Shown in pieces: positions 34,174 to 43,692 of a DNA stretch of 64,000 nt. How positions within the stretch are numbered: the stretch's first letter is position 1; each line of letters opens with the position of its first letter. This DNA is from Nonlabens xylanidelens (lineage in GTDB: Bacteria; Bacteroidota; Bacteroidia; Flavobacteriales; Flavobacteriaceae), in the NCBI RefSeq assembly GCF_002934445.1, contig NZ_PTJE01000009.1, positions 60,956 to 124,955 on the forward strand, written 5' to 3'. The notes under the pieces are model-generated. The model searched no databases and was not told the origin of the DNA. It saw only the letters and a list, made by a program, of their open reading frames with translations. Position numbers and translations under genes: made by a program.

Positions 34174-34695
34174 ATGAATAATACAACTCTCTCTAAATTT
34201 ATTAAAGACATACCTAACTTTCCTAAAGAAGGAATCGTTTTTAAAGATATTTCTCCTCTACTAGCCTCAAAAGAAGCGAGGGAATCGATGACTCAATCTC
34301 TTATTGCGCCTTATAAGGATAAAAATATAGACGTAGTAATAGGCATAGAATCTAGAGGTTTTCTTTTTGGAATGTTAATGGCCGATGCTCTAAATGCAAA
34401 ATTTGTAATGATGCGTAAACCTGGTAAATTACCAGGAGAGATCATATCTCAAGAATATCAATTAGAATACGGCACAGATACTCTTGAAATACAAAAAGAC
34501 AGCTTATCATCACGCGATAATGTCTTGATCCATGATGATGTACTTGCCACTGGTGGTACTGCAGCAGCTGCCTTATCATTAGTAGAACAAACTGGTGCCA
34601 CAACAGTAGGGTATAGTTTTATTATAGAATTAGACTTCTTAAAAGGTAAGGACCTCTTAAAAAATCCTAACGTCCATTCTATTTTACACTATTAA
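34174..34695 (+). CDS. apt: Adenine phosphoribosyltransferase
   Basis: 173 residues, normal for Apt. The PRPP-binding motif is VLIHDDVLATGGTAAAA (about 121-137), with GIESRGFLFG and MMRKPGKLPGEI upstream as in Apt. It joins adenine and PRPP to give AMP, salvaging adenine in the cytoplasm. The start MNNTTLSKFIKDIPNFPKEG matches the family N terminus. It is a single gene next to the tRNA-Arg attachment site and convergent with the thioredoxin-like gene that ends 3 bp after it. Confidence 0.96.
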   Translation: MNNTTLSKFIKDIPNFPKEGIVFKDISPLLASKEARESMTQSLIAPYKDKNIDVVIGIESRGFLFGMLMADALNAKFVMMRKPGKLPGEIISQEYQLEYGTDTLEIQKDSLSSRDNVLIHDDVLATGGTAAAALSLVEQTGATTVGYSFIIELDFLKGKDLLKNPNVHSILHY

Positions 34696-34698
34696 TCA

Positions 34699-35676
34699 TT
34701 AATTAAGAGCCAGACTATTCCAGCTAGACTGAAAATCTTTATCAAACAAAATAGCTTTGTGCTTTGCGGTTCTTAAACCCTTATATCTTTTATATTGTTT
34801 AGGGCTTAAGAATTGTATTGCATTATTTTTCATCCCCAATGCGCTATTAATTTTGGTACGTTGTAATTCACTTAACGGTAAGTATTTATAATCGCTATGT
34901 TTGAGATAATAGTCCTCATCTTTGCTCGATGCATAATAGGATTTATCAAGGCCTATTAATTTCATATCTCTACGGCTGGCAAATTGATCTAGCTGCTCAT
35001 TACTAGTCACTGTATTATCATAAGTTACCTTTACGACCTCATATCCCTTCATAAAACCAGCCTCTGTATTTAACACCCCTAGTTGTGAACCCAGTTCTTT
35101 CTCTCCAGTCCAGAAACAGTACATACTATAATAACGATCTTGTTGACTAGCACTACTCACATGCAGCTCTTCTCCTAACAGTTTCATATAAGCAGGCACT
35201 TCTTTCTTATAAATAACCAGCGCCTCTTCCATAGCGGTGTAAAGTCCTTGGGCTGTATAATTACCTGCTACACGTTTTACCATTTTATCTCCTTTATCAT
35301 TTACAATGTTAACCACAGGATTGTTCCAGGCACTTTCTGTATATTTTTCTAAAATTACACGATCCTTACCTCCTTTATTATTATAAATGGCAAGTGGTAC
35401 AAATTCATTTTCGATAACTTCCGTCATTAAGGGATTACTCAATACATCCTTACCATAGTTTTGGCAAGTAGAACAGCCTGGCACCTCTTGAAATAAAATT
35501 AAAACTGGCTTTCCAGACTCTTTAGAGCTTTTAAGAGCCTGATCATAATCTCTATACCATGAAACTTTACCTAACTCTGTAGGTTGATTAGATGGATTTG
35601 TACGTGTTTGCGCTGTGGACATTGCTATACCAACTAATAAAAATGCGCAACATTGAATTGTCTTTAAAATATTCAT
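34699..35676 (-). CDS. Exported thioredoxin-like protein with MsrA-like C domain
   Basis: From ATG 35676 (residue 18 of the longest frame) the protein begins MNILKTIQCCAFLLVGIAMS, a signal peptide. Residues ~30-150 are thioredoxin-like with CSTC in FQEVPGCSTCQNYGKDVLS. The C-terminal half resembles methionine sulfoxide reductase A: YCFWTGEKELGSQLGVLNTE keeps the CFW(x)E motif with the catalytic Cys, and YEVVKVTYDNT the following strand. A periplasmic redox repair role is inferred; a reductase fused to its own thioredoxin-like partner would be self-contained. The MsrA assignment is by motif only. Confidence 0.7.
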   Translation of the reverse strand: MNILKTIQCCAFLLVGIAMSTAQTRTNPSNQPTELGKVSWYRDYDQALKSSKESGKPVLILFQEVPGCSTCQNYGKDVLSNPLMTEVIENEFVPLAIYNNKGGKDRVILEKYTESAWNNPVVNIVNDKGDKMVKRVAGNYTAQGLYTAMEEALVIYKKEVPAYMKLLGEELHVSSASQQDRYYSMYCFWTGEKELGSQLGVLNTEAGFMKGYEVVKVTYDNTVTSNEQLDQFASRRDMKLIGLDKSYYASSKDEDYYLKHSDYKYLPLSELQRTKINSALGMKNNAIQFLSPKQYKRYKGLRTAKHKAILFDKDFQSSWNSLALN

Positions 35677-35770
35677 ATCTTTTTCCTTTGATTTAAAGGT
35701 AAATGAAGAATATATAAGAAGTATCACGGTAGTATAAACTTTGTACTATCTATTATGTTTATTGGGTTTC

Positions 35771-35786
35771 CGCTTTCGCGAAAGCG
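35771..35786. repeat. 16 bp palindrome, intergenic
   Basis: Perfect CGCTTTCGCGAAAGCG, 95 bp upstream of the start of the thioredoxin/MsrA-like gene (35676) and 16 bp after the stop of the 124 aa gene; flanked by TTTC and AGAA. Confidence 0.92.
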
Positions 35787-35801
35787 AGAATCAAACTAAC
35801 C

Positions 35802-36176
35802 CTATTCACCTAACACTTCTGATGCCCACTCAATAGCTTCTAAAACAGTAGAAGCCACCATAAATCTCTTTGCATAAAATTTACTCTCAAAAAGTGCTGT
35901 TTTCTTACCTATTAAGGAAGTAGTAATAATACAAACTCCTAGTAGGTTATCAATTTTTGAAGTTTCTAAGTAGGTTATAGGATTTACAGTATACTCCATC
36001 GTACGATTAGAAATGTACACCCAATTTTTATCTGTAAAATGATTCAAGATAATGTCTCGCATCTCGTCATTATTCTCTGGCTTAAGAACAACACCTTCAT
36101 TTATTTGAGCAATTACATAATTCCCAAATATAAAAAGCTCACCATAATCTAGATTATGATATAAAATTCGTGACAT
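35802..36176 (-). CDS. Conserved hypothetical protein, 124 aa
   Basis: A soluble protein (SRILYHNLDYGELFIFGNYV at the start) with alternating beta strands and helices, ending in a helix ASTVLEAIEWASEVLGE. Size and order resemble SpoIIAA/STAS-like small domains of unknown function in Bacteroidota, but I see no decisive motif. It is a single gene between two unrelated minus-strand genes. No signal peptide or membrane segment, so cytoplasmic. Confidence 0.65.
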   Translation of the reverse strand: MSRILYHNLDYGELFIFGNYVIAQINEGVVLKPENNDEMRDIILNHFTDKNWVYISNRTMEYTVNPITYLETSKIDNLLGVCIITTSLIGKKTALFESKFYAKRFMVASTVLEAIEWASEVLGE

Positions 36177-36268
36177 AAATAGGTTAGTTTATTGCCGGCA
36201 AAACTAACATTAACTTTTATCACCAACTCCATCTACTATACTAAATAGCAATTAATTAACATTTGAGA

Positions 36269-37837
36269 TTACCGTGATCGATTTTTTTCAAGGACACGAT
36301 CCATACAATTAATCCCATCTATTCCAGCACTAATAATACCACCGGCATATCCTGCACCTTCTGCACAAGGATAAAGCCCTTTAATATCAACATGTTCGAG
36401 AGTTATAGGGTCTCTAGGTATATTGATAGGTGAACTGGTTCTACTTTCTGGGGCATGCAATACAGCATCATTAGTATAATACCCTTTCATCTTTTTACCG
36501 AATGCTACAAAAGCAATCCTTAAACGACTCGCTAGCATATCTGGCAATACTTTATTTAAATCTACACTAGTTAATCCAGGATGGTAAGAAGTTTTAGGGA
36601 AATCTGTAGATACCTTTCCTTCTACAAAATCCATCATGCGTTGTGCCGGTACTCGTTGCGTTTTTCCTGCTGCAACCCAACAATCGTATTCTACTTGTTT
36701 TTGAAAATCTAGTGACACAAATGGATCGTTAGGGTTATTAGGGTCATAATTAGGAAGATCTTCTGGAGAGACGCTTACCACTATCCCACTATTAGAATAA
36801 GGATTATTACGTTTACTAGGGCTCCAGCCATTAGTAACTACCTCTTCTGTATCTGTAGCACATGGAGCAATTATACCGCCAGGACACATACAGAAAGAGT
36901 AAACACCCATACCATCTACTTGCTCTACTAGGCTGTAACTAGCTGGTGGCAAATATGGGTTTTGATCGTCTCCATGGTATTGAATCTGGTCTATAAGCTC
37001 TTGTTGATGTTCTATTCTTACCCCTATTGCAAATGGTTTTGCAAGAATCTTTACATCTCTTTTATGCAGTAAATTGAATATATCTCTAGCAGAGTGTCCA
37101 GTGGCTAGAATTACATTATCGTACTCCTTCCATTCTACATCATTAATTTGTATCGCTTTGATTTTATTATTCTCATGACGTAGGTCGGTCATTTTGGACT
37201 CAAAATGCACCTCTCCTCCAGCCTCAAGAATAGCTTCTCTCATAGAGGTAATAATTTGTGGCAGTTTATTGGTCCCTATATGTGGATGCGCATCTACTAG
37301 AATATCTGGCGTCGCACCAAAATCTACAAACCACTCTAACGCTTTAAGAACGTTACCTCGTTTCTTTGATCTAGTATATAATTTACCATCACTATAAGTA
37401 CCTGCTCCACCTTCTCCATAACAGTAATTTGATTCTGGATTAACGGTATGATCTTTATTAATCGCAGCGAGATCACGTCTTCTAGAACGTACATCTTTAC
37501 CTCTTTCATAAACTATAGGTTTAAGACCACCTTCTACAGCTCTTAAAGCGGCATATAACCCAGCTGGTCCAGCACCTATTATAGCTACTTCAGTGGCATC
37601 AGAAACATCTTCTATTTTATAGACTTCTCTTTCAGGGATTTCTTCTCCTGTAAGCCATAATTCTATTTGCAAGTTGTACTTTACTTTCTTCTGTCTCGCG
37701 TCTATAGATCTTTTTCTAACGTTCCATTTTTGAACGTCATCCATACGCAAGTCTATTTTTTCAAAAACCTTATGTAGTATATGATCTTCGTCTTCAAGGT
37801 GATGCGGTAAAACAGAAATTTGCACTAGTTTGCTCAT
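36269..37837 (-). CDS. FAD-dependent oxidoreductase (YhiN/HI0933-like class)
   Basis: About 522 residues from ATG 37837 (MSKLVQISVLPHHLEDEDHI); the longer frame adds an unlikely 23-residue extension. An N-terminal ~90-residue domain precedes the Rossmann FAD site VAIIGAGPAGLYAALRAVEG, then YGEGGAGTYSDGKLYTRSKK and the C-terminal SAGIDGINCMDRVL that closes the flavin site. This is the 'FAD-dependent dehydrogenase' family found across bacteria, with unknown substrate. Cytoplasmic. No operon partner within 36 bp downstream except the flavin oxidoreductase gene lying upstream on the same strand. Confidence 0.85.
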   Translation of the reverse strand: MSKLVQISVLPHHLEDEDHILHKVFEKIDLRMDDVQKWNVRKRSIDARQKKVKYNLQIELWLTGEEIPEREVYKIEDVSDATEVAIIGAGPAGLYAALRAVEGGLKPIVYERGKDVRSRRRDLAAINKDHTVNPESNYCYGEGGAGTYSDGKLYTRSKKRGNVLKALEWFVDFGATPDILVDAHPHIGTNKLPQIITSMREAILEAGGEVHFESKMTDLRHENNKIKAIQINDVEWKEYDNVILATGHSARDIFNLLHKRDVKILAKPFAIGVRIEHQQELIDQIQYHGDDQNPYLPPASYSLVEQVDGMGVYSFCMCPGGIIAPCATDTEEVVTNGWSPSKRNNPYSNSGIVVSVSPEDLPNYDPNNPNDPFVSLDFQKQVEYDCWVAAGKTQRVPAQRMMDFVEGKVSTDFPKTSYHPGLTSVDLNKVLPDMLASRLRIAFVAFGKKMKGYYTNDAVLHAPESRTSSPINIPRDPITLEHVDIKGLYPCAEGAGYAGGIISAGIDGINCMDRVLEKNRSR

Positions 37838-37942
37838 GTGACAAAGGTAATAGAGAACATACCAATAAAAGGAAAACATATAAATGAAAAAAAGCCTTTT
37901 CCACAAATATGAAAAAGGCTTTTATTAAAACAGTATATAGAT

Positions 37943-38914
37943 TTATTTACTGTACTTCTTTAAATTCTCTATTTGTGTTTCTATGGCTGTTTTAAATTCT
38001 GCCTTCATTCTATTGAGTAAGTCAGTTACTGGTACCGAATCCTTAATGGTAGCACTACCTTGTCCTGCGCTCCATATCGTTTTCCATGCTTTGGCCTCGG
38101 TATTCATTTCTTTACCAAAGTCAATTTTTACCTTGGCCTTCATTTGCTCTTCTGTAATACCAGCTGCATTTAAACTAGCGCCTAAAAAGTTTGCACTAAC
38201 TCCAGAAATAGCAGCTGTATAAACTATATCGCTGCAACCAGCCTCGATAATCATATCACGATAATCATCTGTCGCCTTAGACTCATCTGTATTTATAAAA
38301 CGTGTACCCATGTAAGCGAGATCTGCACCCATTTGTAATGCACTAGCTACATCCTGACCAGAGCTCATCGCGCCAGAAAGTAAAATAGTTCCTTTAAAAA
38401 ACTCTTTAGTCTCTCTTATAAAAGGCATAGGGTTATTAGTCCCAGCATGACCACCTGCTCCTGCACAAACTAATATTAATCCGTCCACACCAGCTTCTTG
38501 AGCTTTTTGAGCGTGACGCTTCTTAATTACATCATGAAATACAATTCCTCCATAACTATGTACAGCATCTACCACATCGCTCACAGCACCTAATGAGGTG
38601 ATAATAAGTGGCACTTTATGTTTTACACACAGTCTTAAATCTGCTTCTAATCTTGGATTACTTCCATGAACGATAAGATTAACACCAAAAGGTGCCGCCG
38701 TCTTTCCTGTTTCTTTTTCCCATTGGGATAATTCCTCTTTTATCTGTATCAACCATTCTTCAAAACCTTCACTAGAACGCTGATTAAGTGCTGGAAAAGT
38801 ACCTACGATACCATTTTTACAACAGGAAATAACTAATTCTGGTCCAGAAATTAAAAACATAGGTGCTGCAACAACTGGCAACGATAGTTTATTTGTGAAT
38901 TGTGAAGTGGTCAT
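37943..38914 (-). CDS. Nitronate monooxygenase-type flavin oxidoreductase
   Basis: About 323 residues from ATG 38914 (MTTSQFTNKLSLPVVAAPMF). A TIM-barrel FMN enzyme of the nitronate monooxygenase/2-nitropropane dioxygenase family: LSLPVVAAPMF at the first strand, VDGLILVCAGAGGHAGT with the catalytic His, and AMSSGQDVASALQMGADLAY in the phosphate-binding region. It may oxidise toxic nitronates; some members act as other flavin oxidoreductases. It precedes the FAD dehydrogenase gene on the same strand with about 105 bp between. Confidence 0.88.
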   Translation of the reverse strand: MTTSQFTNKLSLPVVAAPMFLISGPELVISCCKNGIVGTFPALNQRSSEGFEEWLIQIKEELSQWEKETGKTAAPFGVNLIVHGSNPRLEADLRLCVKHKVPLIITSLGAVSDVVDAVHSYGGIVFHDVIKKRHAQKAQEAGVDGLILVCAGAGGHAGTNNPMPFIRETKEFFKGTILLSGAMSSGQDVASALQMGADLAYMGTRFINTDESKATDDYRDMIIEAGCSDIVYTAAISGVSANFLGASLNAAGITEEQMKAKVKIDFGKEMNTEAKAWKTIWSAGQGSATIKDSVPVTDLLNRMKAEFKTAIETQIENLKKYSK

Positions 38915-39077
38915 AAATATTGTTTTCATCAAAGTTAACAAAGTATTACTATGTATGCATAATAAATTAAACAGATCTTTAAAAAACTACCTTCTGCACG
39001 AACTAATCACAATAGACATTACATTTGTAACAAATTGATTGTGCCTCCGTTATTTTATAAATTGTAACCTCTAGCCA

Positions 39078-41441
39078 TTGAAAAAGTTTATATTATTAAG
39101 TGTTTTTAGTGTTCTCGCTTTCGCGAAAGCGCACTCACAAAAAGCAACTCTATCAGGAACCATTACCGAAGAAGCATCTGGGGAAACCATGCTTAACGTA
39201 AATGTTATTATCACAGATTTACAAACAGGTACGATAACAAATGAATACGGTTACTACTCTATCACACTGCCTGTAGGAACCTACAACATTCAATTTACCA
39301 GTATAGGTTATGCTACGATAGAACGTAGGATTTTACTAGAAGAAAATCTCAAATTAAACATCTCTCTTAAAGAACAAGGAGAAGAATTAGATGCGATTAT
39401 ACTGACTAACGATGTAGAAAAATTAAGCACAAAATCACCTCAAATGAGTGTGAATGCTCTTTCTATAGAAACTATAAAAAAAATACCTGTCGTACTAGGA
39501 GAGACGGACTTAATAAAGTCTCTTACTTTATTACCTGGTGTTACTAATGCTGGCGAGGGCGCTAGTGGTTTTAATGTACGAGGTGGCGCTGCCGACCAAA
39601 ATCTGGTTCTACTTGATGAGGCTACTCTTTATGGAAGTGATCATTTATTTGGTTTCTTCTCTGTATTTAACCCAGACGCTATTAAAGATCTTAAACTGTA
39701 TAAAGGTGGTATACCGGCTAGATATGGTGGTCGAGTTTCTAGCGTGCTGGACATCTATCAACGTGATGGAAATAAAAATAAACTGAGCGGTACTGGTGGT
39801 ATAGGACTAGTGGCAAGTAGATTGTTATTAGAAGGTCCTATTATTAAAGAAAAAGCATCTTTTTTAATAGGCGGTCGCAGTAGTTATGCCCATTTATTCT
39901 TACCACTATTCGACGTGGATAATGTCGCTTATTTCTATGATTTAAACGCTAAGGCTAGTTTTAATCTGGACGATAGTAACCGTTTGTATATGTCCAGTTA
40001 TTTTGGTCGTGATGTTTTTAATGTAGATAATCTTTTCAGTAACACTTTTGGTAATAGTTTTGTAAACCTGAGATGGAACCACCTTTTTAATGATAAGTGG
40101 TTTTCTAACGCATCGCTTATTTACAGCGATTACAATTATGGATTAGAATTAGACTTTGTTGAATTCACCTTTGACAGCGGTATTTCTAATCTTAATGCAA
40201 AGTATGACCTCACCCATTTTGTAAATGATAAGGTGAAAATGAGATATGGAATCAACACCATTTACTATGAATTTGACCCAGGAAAAATTAAACCTACCAG
40301 CTCTACCAGTGGCATCAATGAAAGACAACTCGTTAAAAAATATGCGTGGGAAAACGGCATCTATGCAGACGGCGAGTTTACCCTAAGCGATAAAATAAAT
40401 ATCAATGCAGGTTTAAGAATAAGCAATTTTAATAGATTAGGGCAGGAAAGCCTTAATATTTATGAAAATAATGAAGCACTTTCTTATAATGAAGAGTTAG
40501 AAATCTATGAAAGTGAAGATGCCGTAGATACTTTTTCCAGCAGTCGCAGTGAGACACTAGAATCCTTTATTAATCTAGAACCTAGATTTTCTATAGCCTA
40601 TTCTATAGATGACGACACGAGTATTAAAGCCAGTTACCAGCGTATTAATCAATACATACATTTAATCTCTAATACTAATGCACCTACCCCATTTGACTTA
40701 TATGCACCCAGTGGTACATTTATTAAACCACAAAAAGGAAATCAAGTAGCTGCAGGTTTTTTTAAAAACATAGGTGATTATTCTATTGAAACAGAGGTTT
40801 TTTACAAAACAGTAAAAAATAGACTGGATTATATAGACGGTGCAGATCTTATTGCAAACGATGCTGTAGAACAAATACTATTAGAAGGCGAAGCCAGAGC
40901 GTATGGTCTAGAATTTTTATTCAGAAAAAACGAAGGGAAATTACAAGGCTGGATAGCCTACACACTCTCTAAAAGTGAACAGCGCACTCCTGGAAGAACA
41001 GCCGTAGAACCAGGCATTAATAATGGAGAATGGTATAATGCTGCGTGGGATAAAACCCATGATCTTACCATAACAGCAAATTACGACCTGAATAAAAAAT
41101 GGGACCTTGGCGCAAATTTCACTTTACAAACAGGACAGCCAGTCACATATCCTAATGGACAGTATGAGTTTAACGGTTTATTTGTTCCCACATTTGAGTC
41201 TAGAAATAGTAGTAGACTGCCTATTATTCATAGACTGGATTTTTCGGCAACTTACACACCTCAACCTAATAAGAAAAAAGGATGGCAATCGAGCTGGGTT
41301 TTCAGTTTATACAATGCCTATAATAGACGCAATGCAGTAAGCATCTCATTTGCCGAAAATGAAGATACTGATAGAAATGAAGCTACACGATTATCCATTT
41401 TTGGTGTCGTACCAGCCGTCACTTATAATTTTAAATTTTAA
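39078..41441 (+). CDS. TonB-dependent receptor with carboxypeptidase-like domain
   Basis: 787 residues. TTG at 39078 gives a signal peptide MKKFILLSVFSVLAFAKAHS. Then a CarboxypepD-like beta domain (TLSGTITEEASGETMLNVNV), the plug (SLTLLPGVTNAGEGASGFNV, RGGAADQNLVLLDEATLYGS) and a 22-strand-type outer-membrane barrel ending in NFKF with a terminal Phe. It imports a substrate using TonB energy; the substrate is unknown. The DUF4249 lipoprotein gene begins 4 bp later, the usual receptor-lipoprotein pair. The signal peptide's AFAKA is written by the 16 bp palindrome (39116-39131). Confidence 0.92.
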   Translation: MKKFILLSVFSVLAFAKAHSQKATLSGTITEEASGETMLNVNVIITDLQTGTITNEYGYYSITLPVGTYNIQFTSIGYATIERRILLEENLKLNISLKEQGEELDAIILTNDVEKLSTKSPQMSVNALSIETIKKIPVVLGETDLIKSLTLLPGVTNAGEGASGFNVRGGAADQNLVLLDEATLYGSDHLFGFFSVFNPDAIKDLKLYKGGIPARYGGRVSSVLDIYQRDGNKNKLSGTGGIGLVASRLLLEGPIIKEKASFLIGGRSSYAHLFLPLFDVDNVAYFYDLNAKASFNLDDSNRLYMSSYFGRDVFNVDNLFSNTFGNSFVNLRWNHLFNDKWFSNASLIYSDYNYGLELDFVEFTFDSGISNLNAKYDLTHFVNDKVKMRYGINTIYYEFDPGKIKPTSSTSGINERQLVKKYAWENGIYADGEFTLSDKININAGLRISNFNRLGQESLNIYENNEALSYNEELEIYESEDAVDTFSSSRSETLESFINLEPRFSIAYSIDDDTSIKASYQRINQYIHLISNTNAPTPFDLYAPSGTFIKPQKGNQVAAGFFKNIGDYSIETEVFYKTVKNRLDYIDGADLIANDAVEQILLEGEARAYGLEFLFRKNEGKLQGWIAYTLSKSEQRTPGRTAVEPGINNGEWYNAAWDKTHDLTITANYDLNKKWDLGANFTLQTGQPVTYPNGQYEFNGLFVPTFESRNSSRLPIIHRLDFSATYTPQPNKKKGWQSSWVFSLYNAYNRRNAVSISFAENEDTDRNEATRLSIFGVVPAVTYNFKF
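39116..39131. repeat. 16 bp palindrome inside the TonB receptor signal peptide
   Basis: Perfect CGCTTTCGCGAAAGCG, 38 bp inside the gene, in frame and read as AFAKA at residues 14-18, close to the signal peptidase site. Confidence 0.92.
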
Positions 41442-41445
41442 GAAA

Positions 41446-42249
41446 ATGAAAAAGTCACCTTACATAATTATCGCTCTACTTTTTCTCATATCCTGCTCTG
41501 ATGTGGTAGAATTAGATCTTAATAATTCAGACCCTAGACTAGTTATAGATGCTAGACTAGAACTACAGGAAGACGGCACCACTAGTTCTATTGTAGAATT
41601 AACTCGCACGGCAGGCTTTTATATAGAAGAAAATCCTAGCGTTACTGACGCTACCGTTTTTATAACTGAAGATAACGGTACAGTACACAATTTCACAACC
41701 ACAGGTAATCAAGGCATCTATACTAATAACACTATAAACCTACAGGATAGCAACATCTACACACTAACCATTGTGGACCAAGCAGACACCTATACCAGCA
41801 GTGAGCAACTAGAGCGCACTTCTACTTTTACAGGTGTAGAGCAAGAATCTTTTGACGGTTTTGATGACGAGTTTTTACAAATAACGGCATCCTTTGATGA
41901 CCCTGCAGGACTAGGCGACTTTTATCTATTTAAGTATGACGACATAGATAATGACCAGGTAGACATAGGTGATGATGAATTTATAGACGGTAATAATGCT
42001 GATACCATATTCTTTGTAGAAGATGCTGTACCAGGTACAGTTGCAACTATAAAAATAATGGGAATAGACCAGAGATGCTTTAATTTTTATGAGGTATTAT
42101 TACAACAGGCAGGAGATAGCGGCAGTCCATTTGCTACTCAACCTGCAGTAGTCAGAGGTAATATTATTAATTCTACAGATTCAGATCGTTACCCATTTGG
42201 ATATTTTAGAATATCCGAAGTTTTTGAAGTAGAATACACCATTCAATAA
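41446..42249 (+). CDS. DUF4249 lipoprotein, partner of the TonB receptor
   Basis: 267 residues from ATG 41446, which fits the spacing to the receptor stop better than the overlapping upstream start. Lipoprotein signal MKKSPYIIIALLFLISCSDV with Cys at the lipobox. The mature part is beta-rich and acidic (EDNGTVHNFTTTGNQGIYTN ...), as in the DUF4249 family that accompanies CarboxypepD-type TonB receptors in Bacteroidota. It is probably a surface-exposed partner in substrate capture. A terminator at 42297-42329 ends the two-gene operon. Confidence 0.88.
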   Translation: MKKSPYIIIALLFLISCSDVVELDLNNSDPRLVIDARLELQEDGTTSSIVELTRTAGFYIEENPSVTDATVFITEDNGTVHNFTTTGNQGIYTNNTINLQDSNIYTLTIVDQADTYTSSEQLERTSTFTGVEQESFDGFDDEFLQITASFDDPAGLGDFYLFKYDDIDNDQVDIGDDEFIDGNNADTIFFVEDAVPGTVATIKIMGIDQRCFNFYEVLLQQAGDSGSPFATQPAVVRGNIINSTDSDRYPFGYFRISEVFEVEYTIQ

Positions 42250-42296
42250 ATAACTAAGTAACTCGCATATTACATAAGGCACATAATTCTAAACAA

Positions 42297-42329
42297 AAAA
42301 AGAGTGACTTATTAAAAGTCACTCTTTTT
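42297..42329. terminator. Bidirectional terminator between convergent genes
   Basis: AAAAAGAGTGACTT 42297-42310 pairs with AAGTCACTCTTTTT 42316-42329 around ATTAA; serves both the DUF4249 gene (+) and the thioredoxin-like gene (-). Confidence 0.92.
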
Positions 42330-42359
42330 ATTATTTAGTCTCATATTATAATTGACAAC

Positions 42360-42854
42360 TTATAATCTGAAAATAGATTTATTCTCATCCATAAAGCGCC
42401 AGTGATAGCGAGGGTCATTACCACTAAAACGTTCTACTCGATTGCGTTCTGAACCTCTATAATCTAGAGCGATTATAGTTGGATACTTTACTTTATATTT
42501 ATCTGAGAGTTTTTTATTGGTCTTTTTCTCATTCTCTGAAATGATATCATCGCGATAAGGATTATCTAAATACACGATATGATATTTTGCAGATTCTTCT
42601 ACAAACTTATCGGTGTGAAAAAAGTATTTTTCTAGTTTAACACATGGTGTACACCAGTCACTACCTGTAAAATAAACCAAGATAGGTTTTTTAGTTTTTC
42701 TAGCCTCTTTCTTAGCTTCGTCTAGACTAGTTAACCATTGTAAATCATAAGTCACTTCTTCACTATTAGCAACTTGAACATCGTTAGAAGCCTCGTCTTG
42801 CGCACTAACGGCCATGGAAAAAAGTAAAAACGGAAGAATAAAAAGTAGTCTCAT
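42360..42854 (-). CDS. Exported thioredoxin-family protein
   Basis: 164 residues with a signal peptide (MRLLFILPFLLFSMAVSAQ). The thioredoxin fold carries the redox motif WCTPC in FTGSDWCTPCVKLEKYFF, and KYKVKYPTIIALD supplies the cis-Pro. It works in the periplasm as a thiol reductase or oxidase of unknown target. It stands alone; the neighbouring terminator marks its end. Confidence 0.88.
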   Translation of the reverse strand: MRLLFILPFLLFSMAVSAQDEASNDVQVANSEEVTYDLQWLTSLDEAKKEARKTKKPILVYFTGSDWCTPCVKLEKYFFHTDKFVEESAKYHIVYLDNPYRDDIISENEKKTNKKLSDKYKVKYPTIIALDYRGSERNRVERFSGNDPRYHWRFMDENKSIFRL

Positions 42855-42918
42855 TTGTTTAAATTTTCAATTCAAAGGTAAATTAATAGTAGATAACAGA
42901 CAATTATCTTGCCACTTT

Positions 42919-43545
42919 CTAAACGTATGAAATCATTTCTTGTTGCGGCTTGCGCACTTTTTTAAGTTGAGCCATAAAATCGTCAGTAGAGCGATGTCCC
43001 ACAGGAAGCAATAGCACACTTTTTAATCCTTTACTTTTTAGATTCAAAAGCTCATCCATTTTCTCTGGCACAAAACCCTCCATAGGACAGGAATCTATCT
43101 GTTCATGGGCACAAACTGTAAGTAGATTACCTAAAATAAGATAAGCCTGACTCCTTGCCCATTGCTCAATCTCTAATGTGTTTTTATTTGAAAAACTATC
43201 TATTAAAAACTCCTTAAAAGGATTTAAAACCTCGTCTGGAGTGTTGCGTACTTTTTTAACCAGCTTAAAATAAGAATCGATAAACGGTTCATCTACCTCT
43301 GTAATGCATATCACAAGTACCGCGCTAGCGCCCTTAACCTGCAACTGGCCATAAGAATGTGCCACCATTTGGTCTTTTACCTTTTGGTCTGTAACGATAA
43401 CTAACTTACAAGGTTGCAAACCATAAGAAGTTGCTGTTAAGTTAAATGCCTGCGCTAGTACATCTAACTGTGCAGACGATAACTTTTTATCAGCATCAAA
43501 TTTCTTTGTTGCATACCTCCATTGTAAACTTTCTATACTATCCAT
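42919..43545 (-). CDS. NAD(P)H-dependent nitroreductase family protein
   Basis: 208 residues of the FMN nitroreductase fold: RYATKKFDADKKLSSAQLDV at the N terminus, TSYGLQPCKLVIVTDQKVKD (the flavin-binding loop), and CPMEGFVPEKMDELLNLKSK with VLLPVGHRS at the end. Members reduce nitro compounds and quinones or flavins. A cytoplasmic single gene, divergent from the thioesterase gene; a copy of the 16 bp palindrome lies 46 bp upstream of its start. Confidence 0.9.
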   Translation of the reverse strand: MDSIESLQWRYATKKFDADKKLSSAQLDVLAQAFNLTATSYGLQPCKLVIVTDQKVKDQMVAHSYGQLQVKGASAVLVICITEVDEPFIDSYFKLVKKVRNTPDEVLNPFKEFLIDSFSNKNTLEIEQWARSQAYLILGNLLTVCAHEQIDSCPMEGFVPEKMDELLNLKSKGLKSVLLLPVGHRSTDDFMAQLKKVRKPQQEMISYV

Positions 43546-43590
43546 ATATATGATGCGTTATATTTGTGATCGAGAGATGGATGTTAGTTT

Positions 43591-43606
43591 CGCTTTCGCG
43601 AAAGCG
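43591..43606. repeat. 16 bp palindrome between divergent genes
   Basis: Perfect CGCTTTCGCGAAAGCG, 46 bp upstream of the nitroreductase start (43545) and 87 bp upstream of the thioesterase start (43693), i.e. in a shared promoter region. Confidence 0.92.
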
Positions 43607-43692
43607 GAATCTACACCAAACATCTTCCTTATTTAAACGTAAAAATAACCTACGGAAAAGATCTTTTATTAGCTTTCCAATAACTTATTTCA

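Noticed and set aside
35771..35786. The 16 bp palindrome as a ParB (parS) site
   Set aside because: The known parS consensus is TGTTTCACGTGAAACA; the sequence here differs at the centre and flanks, and copies are spread in genes and spacers rather than clustered.
39538..39786. An 82 aa frame within the TonB receptor gene
   Set aside because: It is an out-of-frame shadow of a strongly supported gene.
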